25,929 bases of DNA from DASXRA01 sp036506155. Lineage in GTDB: Bacteria; Actinomycetota; Actinomycetes; Mycobacteriales; Jatrophihabitantaceae. Location of the stretch: NCBI GenBank assembly GCA_036506155.1, contig DASXSF010000010.1, positions 1 to 25,929 of the forward strand, given 5' to 3'. The stretch's first letter is position 1, and the number at the start of each line of letters is the position of its first letter. Positions 1-7,123 of this stretch are shown here, one piece after another. Below the pieces are notes generated by a model, which was given only the letters and a program-made list of their open reading frames with translations, did no database searches and was not told the origin of the DNA. Both the position numbers and the translations under genes were made by a program.

Positions 1-27
1 GGGCGAGCCGCACCTACAGTCGTCCAT

Positions 28-83
28 GTCGGGGTCTTCTTCGGTCCGGGTGCTTGGTCGCTCCCGATCTTGAAGACCCCGAC
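28..83 (-). terminator. Strong inverted repeat, candidate terminator of the zinc-ribbon gene
   Basis: GTCGGGGTCTTC at 28-39 is the exact reverse complement of GAAGACCCCGAC at 72-83, a perfect 12-bp stem with a 32-nt loop. A short inner CGGG/CCCG pairing can extend the structure. It lies about 33 nt past the stop codon of the minus-strand gene ending at 116, where a terminator would be expected. No U-tract follows on either strand, so it would be a U-less, actinobacterial-style hairpin. What lies to the left is unseen, so it could also serve a convergent gene or be an operator. Confidence 0.45.
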
Positions 84-115
84 CTCCGATTCCCGGCTAC
101 GCCACGCCGAGCAAC

Positions 116-1222
116 TCACCCACGCTTAGATCCGAAGAGCCCGTTTACCTGCGGAGTGAAGGTGAAACGGGCCGCTCCTTCTGCGTCGTAGGCGCTGAGC
201 AGGATCCGAACGGCCTGGCTGCCGAAAGTGTTGTCGATCTCGAGTCGTAGCTGGCCGGCGCGGGCGTCGGTCGCCTGGATCACGCTCGGATTCAGGCGCA
301 GCGCAATTGGCGGCTCCGCGCGGGGAATCGAAGTGCGCTGCGTGAACGTGACGACGGCGTGCGCCATGCGTGTGCCGTCGAACGCCGACACCGTGAGCTG
401 ACGGCTGGCCTCCTCACCCGGTTCGGGTAGCGGCGCCTCCACATGCGCCGGCGCCGACGCGATGCCACCGGCCGGCACGTCGAGAGTTGCCGACCGGAAT
501 GCGACCGCCATCACGTCCTCGGCGTCGCGGCTTCGCAACTCCAAATGAACCGGGTGATTGTTGGCGCTGTTGTCGGCTACTACGACGAAGTCGCCGCCTG
601 GTTGGTCCTTCACGCGAATGACGCTCGGCTCGACGCGAAGGACCACCGGGCGGTCGATCTCGGATACGGACACCGTCAGCGCATGCGTCGACATGAGACC
701 CGATGCGGCGTGGGACCGTACCCGCGCCGACACGCGGATCGTCTGTGCGACGGGCAGGACGCCCGTGCGGAGACGCAAGGTCACGCGCAGGGTGCCGCTG
801 CTGTTAGGCATCAAGCGGACGTCGCTGCTGTCGAGTTCGAGCCACGCGGGCGCATCCGGGATATCGACAACATAGGCATCGACGATGTCCGACAGATTCT
901 GCACTTCGACGTCGACGCTGACCGGCTCGCCACCTGGCGCGAGTTCGACCTCGGTCGTGCTGAGCACCACACGCAGCTGTTCTGGCGCCCGGACCTGCTC
1001 GAAGACCTCGGTCGTGGCGGTCACCGGTGCAAACGCTTGCGTCTGGTCAACGGGACCCGGCGACGGCATCGACTGGTCCGGTCTTGGAACGACTCCCGCC
1101 TCATCTTCTATTCTGACGGTCGTATTCGTCAGGTCCCACGCGAGATACGCATTACATGACGCGCAGAACAGCGCACCCGCGCGGTTGGGCTCGCCGCACT
1201 GATCGCACTCTTGCCTGATCAC
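116..1222 (-). CDS. Zinc-ribbon protein with repeated Ig-like beta-sandwich modules
   Basis: This 368-residue protein opens with a zinc ribbon: CxxC at residues 6-9 (CDQC) and CxxC at about 20-23 (CASC). A low-complexity linker follows, up to about residue 75. The rest is beta-rich and appears to hold two to three immunoglobulin-like modules with a recurring pattern (LRVEPSVIRV near 195 and LRLNPSVIQA near 308, each followed by an xGxxxVxxDN-type strand). There is no signal peptide or membrane segment, so it is probably cytoplasmic. The start is GTG at 1222, chosen because it sits just before the ribbon and behind a GGGGGCGG-like ribosome site. It lies downstream of, and in the same direction as, the sigma/anti-sigma pair, but 374 bp away. 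The function is unknown; a scaffold or binding role is a guess. Confidence 0.8.
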   Translation of the reverse strand: MIRQECDQCGEPNRAGALFCASCNAYLAWDLTNTTVRIEDEAGVVPRPDQSMPSPGPVDQTQAFAPVTATTEVFEQVRAPEQLRVVLSTTEVELAPGGEPVSVDVEVQNLSDIVDAYVVDIPDAPAWLELDSSDVRLMPNSSGTLRVTLRLRTGVLPVAQTIRVSARVRSHAASGLMSTHALTVSVSEIDRPVVLRVEPSVIRVKDQPGGDFVVVADNSANNHPVHLELRSRDAEDVMAVAFRSATLDVPAGGIASAPAHVEAPLPEPGEEASRQLTVSAFDGTRMAHAVVTFTQRTSIPRAEPPIALRLNPSVIQATDARAGQLRLEIDNTFGSQAVRILLSAYDAEGAARFTFTPQVNGLFGSKRG

Positions 1223-1405
1223 TGCCGCCCCCGATGACGCAGGTTGCTCCGGCTAGCCCCCGTCGAAGCTTGCGTCCTTTGTCTTGAACGCTGCCGCGCG
1301 TGGCATCACCCTACGACGTCAATGTCGCCAATGACACCGACTTCTACAACCATATGTCTGACCGAGCGGCCGGTACGAGCGATATTTGCCGCCTGAATCG
1401 ATTAT

Positions 1406-1430
1406 TTTCACATTTGCTCGCGGTGTGAAA
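1406..1430. promoter_or_regulatory. Perfect 7-bp inverted repeat, operator candidate
   Basis: TTTCACA and TGTGAAA are exact reverse complements separated by 11 nt. The AT-rich dyad about 190 bp upstream of the zinc-ribbon gene looks more like a protein-binding site than a terminator, and no U-tract follows. Confidence 0.4.
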
Positions 1431-1468
1431 TTGCCCGATCGGCGTGTGACGCTGCCCTTTCGGGCAAT
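1430..1468. promoter_or_regulatory. Perfect 9-bp inverted repeat, operator or hairpin
   Basis: ATTGCCCGA at 1430-1438 and TCGGGCAAT at 1460-1468 are exact reverse complements around a 21-nt loop. It shares its first base with the neighbouring TTTCACA dyad. It could be the transcription stop for the anti-sigma operon (minus strand) or a regulatory site for the next gene. Confidence 0.4.
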
Positions 1469-1596
1469 ATCCGAGCGCACTGTGTTTTGACGAACGCTGT
1501 AGTAGCACGGCGAGCTAAAGGTCGCCGAACCCGCCGATGAGCGCGCGACGCACCGGTCGTGTATCGCGCTGGTCCCGGCACCGCAACACGAGCGGA

Positions 1597-2514
1597 TCAG
1601 CCCACGCAGTTCACAGGGGTCAGGCCGCCTACGATCGCGACGATCTGTTGGCCTTGCGTGTCAGAGTTTGAAGACGAGGTCGTAGCCGTTGTGGGAGATG
1701 ACGTACTCGGCACGGGGTCCATCCCACTCGGCAGTGCTGGTACGTTGCGTGCTCGTGACCCGTATACGGCCAGGATTCGCGATGCAGGATCGCCGAGGCG
1801 GACGCCCTCAGGAGTGGTGATCACTTGTTTGGTGGTAGATGTGCCGATGAAGGCACCGACACAGGTGAAGGCTTGGGTTGACCCGCTCGGTCCGGCCCAA
1901 CGTGAGACGTAGAGCTCGGGGTATCCGGCGGCGCTCCGGGCCGGCCCCCACGGAGTCGGAATACTGACTCCGTCACCGATCGCGGTGAAGCTTGTGAACC
2001 CCGCCGCGTGCGCCGCCTGGGTCATGCTCATGCCGATTGATACCGCGCCGAGACTGTGATCGGTGATCGTCAGGACCGGGCTGGTCCACTGCTGACCACC
2101 CTGGATGACCGCCGAGGGTGTTTCGGCAGTGGTGGTCGACGCTGGGTGTGATGTCGCCGTGGTGGAAGCGGGCGCGGTGCGAGCGGCGGTGGGTGTCGCA
2201 GAACGAGCCGGTGATGGCGCCGCACTGGTGGGAGCGGTTTGGGTGACGGCCGGCGACGGAGAGGCGGGCGGAACGGAGTGGTGTGCCGCGGAAGAGGTAG
2301 TGAGGAGGATCGTGATGATCACGATGGCCACGACGGCGGCCACAGCGAGCGACGGCACGACCCAGGTTGAGCGCCACCGCAGCGTGGCGACTCGCGTCCT
2401 CCCGGAACGGGCGTTCACGATCAAGCGATTGACCAGCTGCGGGTCAGCGTGGGTCTGATCTGCGACTTCGTTGAGCGTCTCGCTGATCTGCTCGTCCAGG
2501 TCTCGATCGATCAT
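1597..2514 (-). CDS. Membrane anti-sigma-factor-like protein
   Basis: This 305-residue protein has an acidic cytoplasmic N-terminus (1-45) and one hydrophobic membrane segment (about 51-72, VVPSLAVAAVVAIVIITILL). A Pro/Ser/Thr/Ala-rich linker follows (about 75-135), then an extracytoplasmic domain. That domain carries LGAVSIGMS (about 155) and GVRLGDPASRIL (about 240), a repeated pattern seen in secreted actinobacterial domains, and two cysteines that could pair. Its ATG overlaps the sigma-factor stop by 4 nt (ATGA at 2514-2511), so the two are probably co-translated. The anti-sigma role is inferred from this linkage and topology. The HxxxCxxC zinc motif of classical ZAS anti-sigma factors is absent. 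Confidence 0.75.
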   Translation of the reverse strand: MIDRDLDEQISETLNEVADQTHADPQLVNRLIVNARSGRTRVATLRWRSTWVVPSLAVAAVVAIVIITILLTTSSAAHHSVPPASPSPAVTQTAPTSAAPSPARSATPTAARTAPASTTATSHPASTTTAETPSAVIQGGQQWTSPVLTITDHSLGAVSIGMSMTQAAHAAGFTSFTAIGDGVSIPTPWGPARSAAGYPELYVSRWAGPSGSTQAFTCVGAFIGTSTTKQVITTPEGVRLGDPASRILAVYGSRARNVPALPSGMDPVPSTSSPTTATTSSSNSDTQGQQIVAIVGGLTPVNCVG

Positions 2515-3023
2515 TCCGAGGCCGCCTTTCCGGTGATGCTTGCGACCGCCAAATCTCGACGCAGCGCGGCGAGTGCCCGGCTGATGATGCTGCGCACCGT
2601 AGCCTCGCGGCAGCCGAGAACCTTCGCGATCTGTGCGTCGGCCAGGTCATTGAAATACCGCAGCACCAGCGCCACGCGCTGCCGGTCGGGCAGCGCACCG
2701 AGCAGCTGCCAGATGACGCGCCGTGTCGCGATCGCCTCCGACATGTCGTTCCCGTCCCAACGCTCGGGCAGGTCCCACAACGTCACGTGACGGCTTCCAG
2801 AGGAACGGCCGGCGCTTATCAGCCGATTCATCAAAGCCCGGCGGACGTACGCGATCGGCACGTCCGCCGCGACGACCTTGTCCCACTGCGGATACAGGTT
2901 GGTCAGCGTGTCCTGAAGCAACTCCTCGCCCCGCTCCCGACTACCGCTCGTCAGCGTCGCCGCCCTCAGCAGATCGGTCGCGTGGGCCCTGACGAACGCA
3001 TCAAACGCCCGTGCCTCGTCCAC
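2511..3023 (-). CDS. ECF RNA polymerase sigma factor, SigE family
   Basis: This 170-residue protein has the two-domain ECF layout. Region 2 covers about residues 8-75 (FDAFVRAHATDLLRAATLT, then EELLQDTLTNLYPQWDKV). Region 4 covers about 108-160, with LPDRQRVALVLRYFNDLADA and the recognition helix CREATVRSIISRALAALR. The sequence fits the actinobacterial SigE-family group rather than the large ECF classes with extra C-terminal domains. The start is GTG at 3023, supported by AGGGAGG a few bases upstream. It is followed by the anti-sigma-like gene with a 4-nt overlap, so it is probably held inactive at the membrane until an envelope signal arrives. The signal and regulon are unknown. Confidence 0.88.
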   Translation of the reverse strand: MDEARAFDAFVRAHATDLLRAATLTSGSRERGEELLQDTLTNLYPQWDKVVAADVPIAYVRRALMNRLISAGRSSGSRHVTLWDLPERWDGNDMSEAIATRRVIWQLLGALPDRQRVALVLRYFNDLADAQIAKVLGCREATVRSIISRALAALRRDLAVASITGKAASE

Positions 3024-3340
3024 GCTCAGCCTCCCTCACCCACACTGACGCAGTAGGCACGCCTTTTGTGGCACCCGGTCGAGGTAGTGGCACCTATCGG
3101 AGGCAGGCCGGCCCGGCTTCCGACGAGTGCGACCCAGCCGTGGAGGAGAGCGGCCCGGCGTCCGCGGAGCACGCAGCCACGGCGGCCGACAGCCCGAGCA
3201 CTGTCAGCGCCGCGCCCGTTCGCCGAGCGAAGAAACGGCGCGTGACGGCCTCCCCGGCGACCAGCGCTCAGGAGGACAGACGCAACGAACGCACCGGATC
3301 GTTGTTCGACAACGGATCGGCAGCGCCAACGGCGGCGCGC
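3024..3340. other. 317-bp region between the sigma factor and the LanC-like gene, start uncertain
   Basis: The LanC-like reading frame stays open back to an ATG at 3011, which would overlap the sigma gene. The encoded stretch is low-complexity and Pro/Ala/Arg-rich, with no counterpart in LanC proteins. Third-position GC is low up to about 3095 and rises after that, so the gene may begin at GTG 3140 or 3242 rather than 3341. The region must also hold the sigma promoter. No Ser/Thr/Cys-rich precursor peptide gene was recognised. Confidence 0.5.
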
Positions 3341-4696
3341 ATGTCATCGACGTTGGCGCCAGGCGCTCACCGGCCCATCCTGCCCGCCGAGCAAGCGACG
3401 GCACGATGCCTCGCGTCCCGGCGTGGCAGTGTTAGCGCGGTGGGGGAACTGCCTGCCGGCGCGTCCGAGGTTCAGAGCGTGGCGCGCGCCGGGTTCGACT
3501 GGGTCGGGTCGGTCACGGTCGAGGCCGACGGCGGGTTGGGATGGCTTGAGGGCGGGGAACTGTTCGACGATCTCTATTCGGGCAGCGCGGGTGTGTTGCT
3601 CGGCTGCGCCGAGGCAACCGCGAGCGGGCTTGATATGGCGAAGCTCGCCTCCGGTGCCGTGGCCCGGCTGATGCATCTCGCCGCGCGCGGTCGCGACGTC
3701 GAGACGATGCCCGATGACGGGCTGTTCTCAGGATGGGCGGGCGTGGTGGTGGCGCTGCGCGCGTGGTCGAGTGTGGCCGGCGACGTCGATGCGGGCCGGG
3801 GCGCCACCTGGGTGAGCTCGCAGATCGCTGACCGCGTGCTGCATGCACCGGAGGACCCGGCGCGCTACGTCGACATCATCTCCGGCGACGCCGGAATCCT
3901 GCTTGCGCTGGTGGGTGATGACTCCGATCTCGCGACTGCGGCCGCAAACATGCTCGCCGACCGATTGGTGCAGGTGGCCGAGGGCGGGCCCGGTGGGCTG
4001 CATTGGCGCATGACGCGAGAGTGGGAGTACCTGATGCCGGGGTTCTCCCATGGCACCGCCGGAGTCGCGTACGCGCTGGCGGCCGCGGGTCGCCGATTGG
4101 ACCGCCCGGATCTGATCGACGTCGCGGTGCACGCAGGCGATACCTTGCTGCGCCTCGGGCACACGCCGGAAGGCTGGGCGCTGCCAGTGGCGATACCGCC
4201 GCGGCCCCACGGCCCACGGGTGAACTTCGGCTGGTGCCACGGCCCGACGGGTACCGTCCGGCTGTTTCTGTTGCTCGACGCCATCGACCCGCAGCCACTT
4301 TGGCAGCAGGCCGTCGACGCATGCCTGCAGGCAGTCGCGGACAGCGGCCTGCCCGCGCGCCTGTATCCCGGCTTCTGGGACAACCTCGCCCGATGCTGTG
4401 GCACCGCCGGCGTGGGACGTCTCCTACTCGACCGCTATCAGGCCAGCGGTGACGCCGCTCTGCTCGACTGGGCGGACGTGCTGGCCGCCGACGTCATCGA
4501 GCGCGCGCTCATCACCCCGCGCGGCATCACCTGGTCCAACACCGAACACACCCGGACACCGCCGGAGTTGCCGCCCGAGCCGGGGCTTATGCAAGGCACC
4601 GCCGGAATCGCCGGCTGGCTGGCGAGGCTTTCTGCGCTGCACGTCGACGGCCGTACCCCGGCCGCCCCTCTCGGCGTGGTGCCGTCCTGGCTGTGA
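3341..4696 (+). CDS. Stand-alone LanC-like lanthionine cyclase family protein, CCG type
   Basis: From ATG 3341 the protein has 451 residues. It shows the seven GxxG helix turns of the LanC alpha/alpha barrel: SGSAG (81), SGWAG (130), SGDAG (181), HGTAG (237), HGPTG (300), CGTAG (353) and QGTAG (418). Likely active-site residues are His237 (GFSHG), Cys299 (GWCHG) and the pair Cys352-Cys353 (RCCG). In nisin cyclase NisC the second zinc site reads Cys-His-Gly; here it is Cys-Cys-Gly, as in the CCG (three-cysteine zinc) lanthipeptide synthetases such as ProcM. LanC enzymes add cysteine thiols to dehydrated Ser/Thr residues. No dehydratase, precursor peptide or exporter lies beside it, so the substrate is unknown. 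The start is uncertain (3011-3440); the domain begins near residue 42. The stop is 3 bp from the convergent LysR stop. Confidence 0.82.
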   Translation: MSSTLAPGAHRPILPAEQATARCLASRRGSVSAVGELPAGASEVQSVARAGFDWVGSVTVEADGGLGWLEGGELFDDLYSGSAGVLLGCAEATASGLDMAKLASGAVARLMHLAARGRDVETMPDDGLFSGWAGVVVALRAWSSVAGDVDAGRGATWVSSQIADRVLHAPEDPARYVDIISGDAGILLALVGDDSDLATAAANMLADRLVQVAEGGPGGLHWRMTREWEYLMPGFSHGTAGVAYALAAAGRRLDRPDLIDVAVHAGDTLLRLGHTPEGWALPVAIPPRPHGPRVNFGWCHGPTGTVRLFLLLDAIDPQPLWQQAVDACLQAVADSGLPARLYPGFWDNLARCCGTAGVGRLLLDRYQASGDAALLDWADVLAADVIERALITPRGITWSNTEHTRTPPELPPEPGLMQGTAGIAGWLARLSALHVDGRTPAAPLGVVPSWL

Positions 4697-4699
4697 CGC

Positions 4700-5581
4700 C
4701 TACGGTCGCGCGGGTCGAGTTAAAAGGCGCCACAGCTCGCGGGCCGCCGGGTTGACCGGCGCCGGGTCGACTGCGACGGCACAGATCACCCAGTCGATGG
4801 CACGCCCCCGAAGCGGCACGGTTCGCAGCGCCCGGCGGCGCGCCGCGAGTGCCTCGGCGATCAGGGCGACGCCCAGTCCCTCCTCGACGAGGTCGAGTGC
4901 CGTGGCCGTGTCATTGACTTCGAAGTGCGTGGTGAGCGCGATTCCTGAGCGTCGCAGAAATAGTTCGGTCAGGCTGTGCATTGCCCATCCCTCGGGGAAA
5001 CCGACGACGCGCCTGGCGACGAGATCACTCGCTCCGACGGTGCGTCGTGCGGTGAGCGGGTCGTCTTCGCGGCACGCGACGACCAGTGGCGTCCGCATCA
5101 GGGTGACTGCCGTCAGCCGGGCGTCGGGTTCCGCCGACAGCCAGGTGATCGCGATGTCGAGTTCGCCGTCGAGTATCAGCTGTCGCAGATCTCGCGCGGT
5201 GGCGTGTCGCAGGTGCAGTTCGATATCCGGATACCGGCGGCTGTAGCGACCGAGCGTGCGGGGCAGGTCGATCAAGGTCATCTGCTGCATCACGCCCAGC
5301 GAAACGCTGCCACTCTGCAAGCCGTGCACTGCCCTGACGGCGTCGACGCCGGCGCGGGCGGCGGACAGCGCTCGCCGCGCTTCGGGAAGCAACGCTGTGC
5401 CCGCCGAGGTCAGCTGCACCCGGCGAGTCGTGCGCTGGAAGAGGGGCTCACGCAACTCCGACTCGAGGGAACGGATGGTCGCAGACAGGCCGGATTGCGA
5501 GACGTGGACACGCGCCGCCGCCCGGGTGAAGTGCCGCTCCTCTGCGACGGCGACGAAGTACTCGAGCGCCCGCAGCTCCAT
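4700..5581 (-). CDS. LysR-family transcriptional regulator
   Basis: This 293-residue protein has the LysR winged helix-turn-helix at residues 1-60 (MELRALEYFVAVAEERHFTR, then AAARVHVSQSGLSATIRSLE). A linker helix and an effector-binding domain follow (about 90-290) with the usual GxLDIAI-type motif (DGELDIAITWL near 155). The ATG at 5581 is the natural LysR start. It diverges from the DUF1275 gene across about 97 bp, the classical arrangement for a LysR protein controlling its divergent neighbour and itself. The ligand cannot be read from the sequence. Confidence 0.9.
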   Translation of the reverse strand: MELRALEYFVAVAEERHFTRAAARVHVSQSGLSATIRSLESELREPLFQRTTRRVQLTSAGTALLPEARRALSAARAGVDAVRAVHGLQSGSVSLGVMQQMTLIDLPRTLGRYSRRYPDIELHLRHATARDLRQLILDGELDIAITWLSAEPDARLTAVTLMRTPLVVACREDDPLTARRTVGASDLVARRVVGFPEGWAMHSLTELFLRRSGIALTTHFEVNDTATALDLVEEGLGVALIAEALAARRRALRTVPLRGRAIDWVICAVAVDPAPVNPAARELWRLLTRPARP

Positions 5582-5678
5582 TCATAGATCGTAATGCTTA
5601 CTGTGATCAGTTTCTTCTGATAGCGAGCTGAATAGATTTGCTGCTACAGCACGGTTGGACCTGATACAGGAGGTCACC
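5582..5678. promoter_or_regulatory. Divergent LysR/DUF1275 promoter region with a strong ribosome site
   Basis: This short region is more AT-rich than its flanks and must carry both divergent promoters. GATC occurs at 5587 and again at 5604, and ACTG-N4-CAGT lies at about 5599-5610, but no long dyad is present. AGGAGG at 5668-5673 lies 5 nt before ATG 5679 and fixes that start over the upstream TTG at 5655. Confidence 0.5.
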
Positions 5679-6449
5679 ATGACGATGGCGATACGGCTAC
5701 CGGGACGATTCCTCGTCGCCGATGCGGCACATGGGCCGTTTCCGCTGTTGCTGCTCGGCCTGACCGTCCTCACCGGCGTCGTCGACGCAGTCAGCATCAT
5801 CGCGCTGGGTCGGGTGTTCGTCGCGAACATGACGGGAAACGTGGTCTTCGTCGGTTTCGCCATCGCCGGCGTCGCCGGATTCTCGCTCGCCGCGTCCTTG
5901 CTCGGACTCGTGGGGTTTCTGGTTGGTGCGGGTGCGGGTGGGCGGTTGATCGAATGGTTCGGTTCCGACCGTGCGCGCCTTCTCGCCGTCGCGACGAGTG
6001 CCGAGTTCCTGCTGTTCGGCGTCGCCACCGTCGTGGTCGGGCTGTCGGCCCAGCCGGTGCCCGCGGGCAGCCGCGACGCCGCGGTGATTCTGCTCGCGCT
6101 GGCCACCGGGATACAGAACGCGGTGGTCCGGCGCCTGGCCGTTCCGGACCTGACCACGACCGTGTTGACGATGACGCTGACCGGGATCGCCGCTGACATT
6201 CGCGGAGGCGTTCGCAGTACGGCGTTCGCACGTCGCCTGCTCGCCGTCGCCACGATGCTCGGCGGCGCCGTGGCCGGCGCGGAACTCGTCCTGCACGACA
6301 GCCCGACCACCGCACTGGCGGTCGGCACAGCCCTTCTGGCCGTCATCACGGCGGCGGCGTGGCAAACCACCCGCCGCCCCGGGGGCTGGCGGGAGGCCGG
6401 TAGGCCCGCGCGACCGGCGCCCGCAGCGGGACAAGGAGGTACGCGATGA
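5679..6449 (+). CDS. DUF1275 (YoaK-like) membrane protein
   Basis: The protein has 256 residues and about six hydrophobic segments. The first membrane helices carry the family signature: LTGVVDAVSIIALGRVFVAN followed by MTGNVVFVG. ALATGIQNAVVRR and PDLTTTVLTMTLTGI follow further on, also typical of DUF1275. The biochemical role of the family is not established. The start at ATG 5679 rests on the AGGAGG site 5 nt upstream. It overlaps the next gene by 4 nt (ATGA at 6446-6449), so it is co-translated with the VIT-like reading frame, and it is probably controlled by the divergent LysR protein. Confidence 0.88.
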   Translation: MTMAIRLPGRFLVADAAHGPFPLLLLGLTVLTGVVDAVSIIALGRVFVANMTGNVVFVGFAIAGVAGFSLAASLLGLVGFLVGAGAGGRLIEWFGSDRARLLAVATSAEFLLFGVATVVVGLSAQPVPAGSRDAAVILLALATGIQNAVVRRLAVPDLTTTVLTMTLTGIAADIRGGVRSTAFARRLLAVATMLGGAVAGAELVLHDSPTTALAVGTALLAVITAAAWQTTRRPGGWREAGRPARPAPAAGQGGTR

Positions 6450-7095
6450 CGAGTATCGCTACGGATGCGCCCCGTCTCGAGGCAGCGCAGCCGACCGAGC
6501 GAAAGGTGAAGGCCAACTGGCTGCGTGACGTCATTCTCGGCGGCCAGGACGGCTTGGTGAACATCCTCGGCATCGTCCTCGGTGTGATCGCCAGCGGCGG
6601 GTCGCGTATTGTGCTGCTCGGCGCCGGCTTCGCGGCAGCGATCACCGAGTCGATCTCGATGGGCGCGGTCGGGTACACATCAACGATGGCCGATCGCGAC
6701 TACTACCGCGCAGTGCGACAGCGCGAGCTCGACGCGATCGAGGCCGCGCCCGAGGCAGGCCGCGAGGAGATACGTCGCACGTACGCAGCGAAAGGCTTCA
6801 CCGGAGATCTGCTCGGCCAGATCGTCGACACGCTCACCTCGCGTCGTGATCGCTGGCTTGCGACGGTCACCGACGACGTGCTGCATCTGCAGCCGGTCGA
6901 GACGCATGACGCGCTGCGCCTGCTGTCGTCGTCGCCGTCATGCTCAGCGCGCTGGTGCTGTTCGGGGTCGGGGTGTACTCGGCGAAGTCGCTGGTCGGCG
7001 ACTGGCGGCGCAGCGGACTGAAGATGGTCGTCATCGGATTGGGCGCGGCAGCCGTTGGCTTCGCCATCGGCAATCTCTTCCAGGCGACTTCCTGA
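6446..7095 (+). pseudogene. VIT1/CCC1-family transporter gene disrupted by internal deletion and frameshift
   Basis: The frame from ATG 6446 (ribosome site AAGGAGG) gives a typical VIT1/CCC1 N-terminus: NWLRDVILGGQDGLVNILGI, the ITESISMGAVGY metal-site helix and the Glu-rich cytoplasmic helices, reaching LQPVETHDALR near 6917. It then runs into family-unlike sequence and stops at 7021. The true C-terminus continues in another frame from about 6925: VVVAVMLSALVLFGVGVYSA, then SLVGDWRRSGLKMVVIGLGA, ending at TGA 7093-7095. About 30 residues that normally form a membrane helix between these parts are missing. This fits an out-of-frame deletion at the GTCGTCGTCG repeats near 6925-6933. Intact relatives move Fe2+/Mn2+ across membranes. 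A sequencing or assembly error is possible. Confidence 0.8.
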
Positions 7096-7123
7096 CAAAG
7101 CGGTGCAACGAGAGGAGATCAAC

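Larger units (their letters stand above)
1223..1596. other. 374-bp intergenic region with two abutting inverted repeats
   Basis: No convincing gene is seen here. The centre (about 1380-1500) is more AT-rich than its surroundings. It contains TTTCACA (1406-1412) with TGTGAAA (1424-1430), and ATTGCCCGA (1430-1438) with TCGGGCAAT (1460-1468). The region follows the anti-sigma gene (stop at 1597) and precedes the zinc-ribbon gene (start at 1222), so it must contain a terminator, a promoter, or both. Confidence 0.6.

Noticed and set aside
3011..3340. Possible N-terminal extension of the LanC-like protein starting at ATG 3011
   Set aside because: It would overlap the sigma gene and its ribosome site, and its first 28 codons have poor third-position GC. 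A start within 3098-3340 remains possible.
3024..3440. Search for a lanthipeptide precursor gene next to the LanC-like gene
   Set aside because: Short frames here are Arg/Gly-rich shadows without a Ser/Thr/Cys core or leader-like motif and without a ribosome site.
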